Positions 50,501 to 59,500 of a stretch of 64,000 nucleotides of DNA are shown piece after piece. Origin of the DNA: Sinotaia quadrata. Lineage: Eukaryota > Mollusca > Gastropoda > Architaenioglossa > Viviparidae. The notes beneath the pieces were generated by a model, which did no database searches, was not told where the DNA came from, and was given only the letters and a program-made list of their open reading frames with translations. Position 1 is the stretch's first letter, and each line of letters begins with the position of its first letter. The position numbers and the translations under genes are program-made. The DNA is taken from NCBI GenBank assembly GCA_028829895.1, contig CM054182.1:58424879-58488878 (forward strand), written 5' to 3'.

Positions 50501-53500
50501 ACACACAATACATAAATGGAAAAGCACTGAACAGAAGAAAATATACTCTTGTCCATATTAAAATTGATAACAAGTAGGATGTAAATAAGCAGTCTGAGCA
50601 ATGAAAAACTAGACCCAGTATGCACAGACACTTTACGTGTACACTAACATTTAGTCAGCAATTGATTTTGAACTGATATTAATGAATATAAAAAGTCAGT
50701 GCTGGAGATAAAATGATATCAATAAACATCTAATTTTATCCTTACTTAAGTAATGATATGATGAAAATGATTAAAGTGGAGAGGCAAATACTGAAATTGT
50801 ATTTGCTCCTAGTAAGGAAGTTAAAATTATAAAATAATTTTATATTATAACCAGTTCTCAGCTATTGTAAGACTAAGAGAAAGAGGAACAAGCTACAGAA
50901 TATAATTAACAGATGAATGATGGCTCAAAGCAGCAAGACAGACTAAAGAAAGATAAAACTACACAATTACTGAATTAGAAATTAATATAAATGTAATCAG
51001 TGCATCATGAAACCAAATACAAGTATACAAGTAAAGAAATACAACTTCTGATACTTTGATTAAATAGCTCTCATCTGGACAATACTAACAGCAAATGATG
51101 TACAATAAATAGTATCTGCTCTGAAGAGCTCTCTTATATCTGCATTTGATTTTGTCTTCTAAAGACAGACACTGAGACAGCTTATTTGTGTTTTTACCAA
51201 GCGGCAGTAAAAAGTTATATGTTATGTTAACTTGTGCCTATTAGCCAAGAAAAAAATGGCCACAAGGACAGTGAAGCAGAATAGTTATCTATATAGTGTT
51301 TTGCGATTTAATTTTGCAGTCTTGCTTTAAATATTAATAAAAATATAGAATTTTAGTCAGTTATCACATGATAAAAAAAAAAAAAAATGGAACATAGACA
51401 GAAAAGCCCATGCTTTTAACTAAAATATTAACTACAAACAACACACTTTAAGTATTACATTACATTTGTCCTAAAGGCCCATGATTTTAACTAAAATATT
51501 AGCTACAAACAACACTTCATATGTTAACATTACATTTTTCATAAAGGCCCATGATTTTAACTAAAATATTACCTACAAACAACACTTCATGTATTAATAT
51601 TACCTTTTTCATAAAGGCCCATGATTTTAACTAAATATTAACTACAAACAACTCTTCATGTATTAACATTACATTTTTCCTAAAGCTATCTGATGTAAGA
51701 GCTGGAGTTGAAAGTATCTCAGGGGAAAGAACTCCATCAGGATCTGCACCCAGCTGCTGAAATCTCAGCCAGAGCCGTTCAACTTCTGCAATGCTTACTG
51801 CAAAGTAATCATTTACAACATTTATTTATGTGTATCTTAATTGTACTGTGATTAAAATTGCCCATAATACCAGTAAACATAATTCAGTAATTACCTAAAC
51901 AGAAGTAGTATCAGTAAACTTAATTCAGTAATCACCAAAACAGTAGTACTATAAGTAAACTTAATTAAGTAATACAAACAGTAGTACAATCAGTATACTG
52001 AATTCAGTAATTGCCTAATCAAATTATTTACTCCAACTGTGCCATCAGTAAAATCAGATGCCTATAATGTCAGTTGACCCTATTGTTTATATCACTTATC
52101 AGTCAACCCAATTGTTTATCAGCATAAGTGGACTGTCTTTAATATATATTATGTGCCATAAAACTCCCAGAAAGTGCCCCAAACATATAAACAGTAAGTG
52201 AAGCATCTGATCTACTGGAAGCAAATGAAGTGAGACAAATATCAGATGTCCATAGTCCATACCAGATTAATTTAGAAGAAATGATCTTTACTACATAAAA
52301 ACAAAATAGGGATCTTTCCATTAAGAACAGAAGAAAGAATCTTATTAACTATCAAATACATTTGTGATCAGATCTGAAATATCAAATTTGAAATAATAAA
52401 TTGGTGAAATTATGGAAATATAAAAATGTGCTGAACTGTTCACACAAATTTAAATCATGTAGTAATTTTTGCTTTAAAAAAAGAAAAAGAAAAAAGGTTT
52501 GAATGAAGTAAGAAAAACAATACAAATGTTGGCAAGTTTACAATAAGAAAAGTTAAGAGTGTTTTAATATCTTAAACTTTGAAGTATGTTCTTGAGAGTC
52601 TTTCCTACTGCATATTTGTTTATAAACAGTCCTTTAAAATAGTCAGCAATGGAATCAATAATTTAAAGTGGAATAGGATACAGATGCTAAAGACAGATTA
52701 TACAAGAAATATTATAAATTTACTGATTAAAAGTGATTTAACTGGAATATGTATTTACTGCTGAGAGGATAAATCATAAGTTAAACATTTGTTTAATGTG
52801 AAAGCAAAACTTTGTCATTTTGTAAGTGAAGATTTTTACTTCTTACAGTGTCAAAAATGAGCATTTATTTTCATAAATTGATGACGACTAATTTTTATAT
52901 TCAAATGAAGATATTTCATAGGCTTTAGGTTTTCTCTTAGAATTTTTCAAGCAACCTTATATCATCTAATACTATTATGTAAACACATTTGTTTTACTCT
53001 GAATCAAATTTGAAAAATTGGTTAGGACTACCTAATTATACACCCCACAAGAATGAAATAAAGCTTTTCCTTGTTAGATTCTGGCAGGGAGTGAATGCCC
53101 TTGGAACTCATGCTTAGATCAGCCACCTAGTACAGAGGCGGGCAAACTTTTGAGAGAGTGGGCTGGATAAAAACTGTTGGAACAGTTTGCGGGCTGGATA
53201 GACGATCAAATATCACTAAGTCCTGAAAGTTCAGAATATAAAATGAGAACAAAAGTAATTTTTGTAAAAAAAAAAAAAAAAACAATCCAAACTCCCCCCC
53301 AAAAAAAAAACAACAAAAAACAAAACAACAAACAAACAAAACCTTAGTTTCATGAAAAGTTAATGAGATGATGGTGTTGCTTACAATGAATCAGTGATTC
53401 AATGTCCGGCTTAACTGGTGAGGTTGACAAGCGAAGAATGTCATTCAGAAGACGGTCAGAGAGTTGAGACTGAGAGCGAATGAACTATATTTCTTCTTCA

Positions 53501-56500
53501 TGAACAGTTGTTCACAGCAAAATGTACTTCTGAACATAGTTACAATGCGTTGAGCATGTTTAACAAAATGTGGAAACTTGCCTGATGGAAAGATGACATC
53601 ACGAAAAAAAGAAAGAGAAGAGGTGCGGAACTTTGCTTTTAATTCATTGCTGCATTGCATATCTACCAACTCCATATGCAAGGAAGCTGGAGCGTCATCC
53701 ACTGTGATTTCAAAAGGGGCACTGAACAACTTGAAATCTGCAGAAAGTGGTCTGATACTCCCAAAACGTGAGGCAATTTTTTTTTCCACAGTGAGGTATT
53801 GACTGCACCACAAGTCTCCAAGTCGACATCTGCTGTGGAACAAGCAGGAAGACGTGGAAAATACTGAAACTGACCATTAGACCATAAGCATAGTTTCACT
53901 TCAAATACTGTGATGTGTGAATACATTTCAGGAACGAGAACATCCTTACCTTGCAAACTGACATTGAGGTGTGTGGTGATATCCGTGAGAAAGGTCAGAC
54001 GAGCAAGCCATTTTAAGTCAGTGAAGTTATCAGCATGGGGGAGGTTCTTTTCATGAGGAAAGGTGGAAATTTCTTGTTGCAGGTCCCACACACGAGAAAG
54101 CATGGCTCCACGACTTAGCCAGCAGACTTCACAAAAGTAGAGCAGGTCACCATAGTGCGCATTCACTTCAATCCATCAGTGCCTGAAATTGACAATGTTT
54201 GAGACTTTGGGAAAGTATGGAATTGACAACCTTCACCACAACTGACATGACTTCAACGAGGTTTGCAGAACTGGCACATAAGGATTCTTGGTGAAAGATG
54301 CAGTGCTATTTAAGGATCGTCTGGTTGTGTCCAAAGGGTCTTACAGTGGCGAACAAGCAAAGAAGCTGCACCCTTATTTTTTCCGATCATTGCCGGTCCA
54401 CCATCAGTTGTTACACATGCAAGATGGGAGAGCTCAAGGGAGTGGTTGTTCCACACACTGAAGTAAGGCATTGAAGATGTCTTGCCCGTTTGTAGTGTCA
54501 TGTAGCGGAACAATCTGAAGGAACTCTTCATGCACTTTGAGGGCAGAAGTGACACTTCGTATGAAAATAGCTAGTTGGACTGTGACTTTCATGTCAGTGC
54601 TCATCAAGAGCAAGAGAGTAGTTGACAAAGGTCGAGCAGTCACTCTTCAGCAAGTCTTGCACATTGGCTGATATCTCAACGCGATGACGAATAGTATGGG
54701 ATGACAGACTCATATTCTCCAAGACCGAACATTGCTTTGGACGGACAGAATTCACCAGTCATGAGACATTCCTTGATAAAGTCTTCATCAGAAAATGGCT
54801 TCTTTCGTTGAGCAAGGAATAGTGAAACTTCATAACTGGCGCATGTCACTTTTTCATGCACAGATGTTTGTTTACGAAACATCAAACTGCTTTTCTCGAT
54901 ATTGCCTGTGAGTTTAGCAATAGTATCCTTTTTCTCAGCGGCAGACATTGAAGGAAGTTCGGTGTACTGTTTCCCAGTGGTGGCGCACATTAAACTCTTT
55001 GAAGAAGGCAACAATTTTCAAACAGACACCGAGCTTGTCCAAATCGTTCGATGAAAAAGTCAGAAAATGCAACCTGTTCGGTTCGTGATGGTGAAAAAAA
55101 TCTTTTTCAATTCGCGCACATTTGAGACGGCTACGACCCAAACATCCTGAAGCGAAAAGGCGCATGTTTATTTCCTAACTGTTAATTTCTCATAAGAACA
55201 GAGTTTAGAGTTTAGAAGCAGAGACACCAATGATCGATATGTCTCCTCTGTGCACCTCCCGCCTCCTTCCCCACGCCCATTAGTCGCGGTGAAGGTCAGG
55301 TCACGACTGAGGAGAGAGAACAGATGCTGACATACATCTATCTTAGGCCTGGGAGAGTTCAAAAGTCAACGAACTATAAAGAGGCGCTAGTGGAATATAC
55401 ACAACCAAAGGCGGCTTCGGTTCTTCGCCACCCCCCCCCCCCGGACGGAGGGTGGTTGAAGGTGTGCGCCAAATAGGTGCAAACTGTTTCACCCCCTTCC
55501 GCCAGCCCTCCACCTCAGACGCACCTGCGAGGCTGTGGGGATCCCCCAAGGCAGACCAAGACCGAGAACATCATGAAGATGAAAGGTCTATTGGGGCTTC
55601 GGGGGTGAGTGTGAGTGAACCACATATACACATCCAGGCATAAATTGTACATGAGCGCACGATTCTATGTGAGTAATTCAAACTGTGTTAAAATTACATG
55701 TAGACTTTAGAGTTAGACAGTATTACCAGCCCAGCCTTGGCTGTTTGACAGCGTATATGCAACGCCCATTTGTTTTATTGACTTTTATTATTTGTTTCTT
55801 GACTTTTATTTTGCTGTCTCGTGGGCCGGATGGCAATGTTAACTGTGAATAGTTTGATGGGCCAGACAAAAAACCTTCGTGGGCCAGAGTTTGCCCGCCC
55901 CTGACCTAGCAGCAACTTAATTTTGTTTGATGGGCAACATCTCACTTAGAGAGATACACCACTGTTCTAGTTGTCCAAAGGACAGGCCAGCAAAAATTAC
56001 TTTGATACACCCTGACATACTTTAATTAATTTGTATATAACAGACAGATTACGTTCTGTTGCTATAGCATGGGCTGTAATCCAGTTGGCTTTGGATGGCT
56101 GGCTGTATGCACAGACTGCACTACTGCTCTGAGGGCTGACCACAAAACTGCTGGAGTATACTCCCATGACTTCTCGGTTATTCTTCCTTCTTCTATTTAA
56201 GATAAAAGACTGCATATAATTATATAAATGAGAAAGATTTTCTTCATGTCTTGTGTCGCCAGTGAAAAGGAAAGAAAGGAAAAGGGAAGAAAGAAAAGAA
56301 TGAAAGAATGAAATAGTAAATGAATAAATTAAAATCAAAGAAATACAAAACTCAATTTCTTCATGCAGTACTACTTCTAACATTGCTTAGGCATTTTACA
56401 ACATAATAGAACAGTCATTATTTCAGAGTTCTGGCGCCACACATCAATGTTCAATAATAATACACAAAGTTCAAAACAAATGTCATTTAACTTGCAAGTC

Positions 56501-59500
56501 TTTTCAATGGTTCCATCAATATCTTTTTACTTCAAGGTTTACTTCTAATTTTAGTTTAATGCTTAATTAAGATTCTAGTTTTAGTTTTAGGTTCTAGTTT
56601 ATACTTATGTTTATGTGCTCTGAGATTTCCCTAATTAGTTAGAATTTTCTTTTACTCACATAGGTATTGTCACGTTCTCCTTGTTCTCTGCTCATATAAT
56701 TCGTTACTCTCTCTTGTTCTCTGCTCGTATGGTTCGTTACTTTCTCTTGTGCTGGGCTCACATCGTTATCGGCTCTTTCTCCATGTGCTGGGCTCACATT
56801 GTTACACTTTCTTCTTGTGCTGGGGGGGTTTTGATGATACAACAAAAACATCGTCGACGTCTCGACCTGGCCGCTCTCACTGTTACGACGGCTGCTACAC
56901 TTCACGCTCCCGTGCGCTTCTCTAGTTAGGCCTAATTTCTCAACTCTCCTTGCGTTCTCTCTTCCCTCTTCTTCTCTTCAATTTCTGCTCATTTCATCTC
57001 ATCTCTTAACTTCGTTTCTCATCTCTTCTCTTCATCATAACTTCGTTCCTCATCTTCTCTTCTCTTAACTTCGTTTCTCATCTTCTCTTCTCTTCTTCAC
57101 AACGGCCAACCTTTGCCGTTCTCGGCGGTATGCCTCATGCATGACCGCTACTGCTTCCAACGATAGTTACTACCACTATGTAACATCTCGTTCTGTAACA
57201 TCTCCCAGCGCCGTGACATTAAACTTCCACCAGGAATTTGTCTCTGCCTGGAAAATAATCGATCACCCGCGGTCTTTGACAGAGTCTTTGAAAACCTGAG
57301 ATGGCTATCTGATTTGATTCGGCCCATCTAAAAACTGCAGCGGTCATTACGACGCGCTCTTACGCAGCCCAGGTAGACATGTGTCACACTGTTACAGGGT
57401 CCAAGAACCCTCTAGTTGCTTGCCTCCCAACTTCGAAGAGTTTTCTTGGTACCAACAAAGCAGGGAGAAACAGAGAGCATGTTCCGCTCTCCTACAACAC
57501 GCTACATTTTCCACGTTTCTCATCCGCCCCTGGCTCCCTCTCCTCTTTTATACACAAAGTTCTTGCACATCCCTTTCTCTGAGTTGACTGGTACACACCC
57601 CCCCTCCTTCCAGCACGCCATCCCCCATCCAACACTGCCCATTTACAACCAGCACGGCACTGTACGTGCTGACGCATATTCTCTGCCCATCCTGGCTACC
57701 TCTGGCGTCCAGTTCTATCAGTGCCAAAGTATCAAGTTCCCAGTTGACACTGTGATTTACTATCCATTTAACCTCTAGCTAACTCTCAGAGCACACACTA
57801 AAATCTCAGAGCAAGCTGTCCTACTCCTATTTTATTTTAAAAACTATAGTTACTGGCAGCTCATGGCCACCTGGCAAGCTATACATCACTCACATGGTTG
57901 TACACACAGACCAACCTTTTTAACTTAGCATACAATGATTAACTTTCCAATAACTCAACTTCTATTTCACTAGTACTTTCACATAACAATAGTAATTACA
58001 CAATAACAATCAATATCAACCTACTACCAAACATTTAATAGTGGTGATTCTTAAAAAAAAAGGATGTTTACATTTCCAAAAACTTAGTCTGCCTCCATCA
58101 CGGACATAATTGGCGTCCTAGCACCTTCTCACGAACTTGGTACACTGGCCTGCCTTGTACCCTACTCTGACACAGATTTATGGGCGTGGGTTCCTGGTCA
58201 GCCAGCAAGTTAATTATCGTTTTCCTATTCCCGACACTTAGTTTTCCCCATTGTTGAAAAATGGTCATTTTCACCCTGTCCCTCTTTTAATTAACTTAGC
58301 TGTTTCGTACATAGTTTAGAGTTAGAAAATATTTAGAGGGAGAGAAAAAGAAATTTATTAATATTTCTTGATCTTCGTGACATCTTGTATCTCCTACTGT
58401 ATGTATGATATTTGTGCATATATGTGAACTAATGATAAAAACTAGTGACATATGCTATTTGAATTCACACAATTATAATATTAACCAAATATTTTCAGGA
58501 AAAATGCATTATCGATTTGTTTATAATACCTTTTCAAGACAATGTGCTTGAACATTTACTGTATGCAGGTGATGGGTATAAAACAAATGTATTTTGATCA
58601 ACTTTTGAAAGTGGTACAGCAGGGTTGTGAGTGATTAAATTTGAGAAACAAGTGTATTTTGATTAGCTTTTGAGAGCAGTGCAGTAGGGTTGTGATTGGT
58701 AATGAATAATAATGCATTTTGATCTGCCCTGGAGAGTGGTGTAGCAGGGCTGTGATTAGTGAAAAATGTATTTTAATCAGCGTTAAGAGAGCAATGAGAC
58801 AAGAGTGCTGATTGGTGACATATGAGAAACAAATATACATGTATTTTGATTAATCCTTGAGGGCTGTAATTGGTGAAGTATGAGAAATAAATGTATTTTG
58901 ATCAACCTTTGAGAGTGGTGCAACATAGCTGTTGAAAAACAGTTGGTGTATAATAGCTGTCTTTCATAGTGTTTGTATATGTGCTATTGTAAGGAAATAG
59001 TTTCATACTATCATTTATATTTTACAGGTTAATAATAACATTAATCTGCAAAAATAAAATCTGATTCTTGCTACTTATTGTAATATCACTTTGATAATAT
59101 GCTTATATATATTTTGAGGTGTTTGGTATAGGCAGAACTCTTCAGCAAATTTTGATATTCTTGTCTCATTATGAACATTGGAACACTTTACATTCTATTT
59201 ACTTGTATTTTGTAAATATAATTTTCTTCATTTGCTCTATCAGACTGAAATTTTTTTTTGATTTATCCTGTGAATTTCAAGTTTTTTAAATCAACTGGAC
59301 ATGACACTAACATTAACAATTCAACTTCTGATGTTGTTAATATATATCATTTCAGCTCTGTACGATCTGTTTATAAAATCTCAAATCATGCTACTAATAG
59401 TCCTAAAGAAGAATTGCTGCTCACTTTATATCTCATTAATTCGTTTGGTACTAGTTGGGGAAATACATTACTCGCAATATTTTTATTTAATTAATTTAAA

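Larger units (their letters stand above)
53133..55903 (-). mobile_element. Degenerate hAT DNA transposon, GTF2IRD2-like, with TIRs and target duplication
   Basis: The left end starts CAGAGGCGGGCAAACTTT and the right end, read in reverse, CAGGGGCGGGCAAACTC, so the terminal inverted repeats are clear. ACCTAGTA (53125-53132) and ACCTAGCA (55904-55911) flank it: an 8-bp target duplication with one change, as expected for hAT. Between the ends is a broken transposase on the minus strand. The element is about 2.8 kb and sits in intron 1 of the EF-hand/death gene. Confidence 0.93.

Noticed and set aside
52139..52321. Minus-strand frame upstream of exon 2, tested as a missing exon
   Set aside because: No donor in the phase needed by exon 2, and no EF-hand pattern.
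57416..57778. 120-codon frame inside the putative LTR
   Set aside because: Pro/Ser/Leu-rich from C/T-rich DNA, and several frames are open in the same place.
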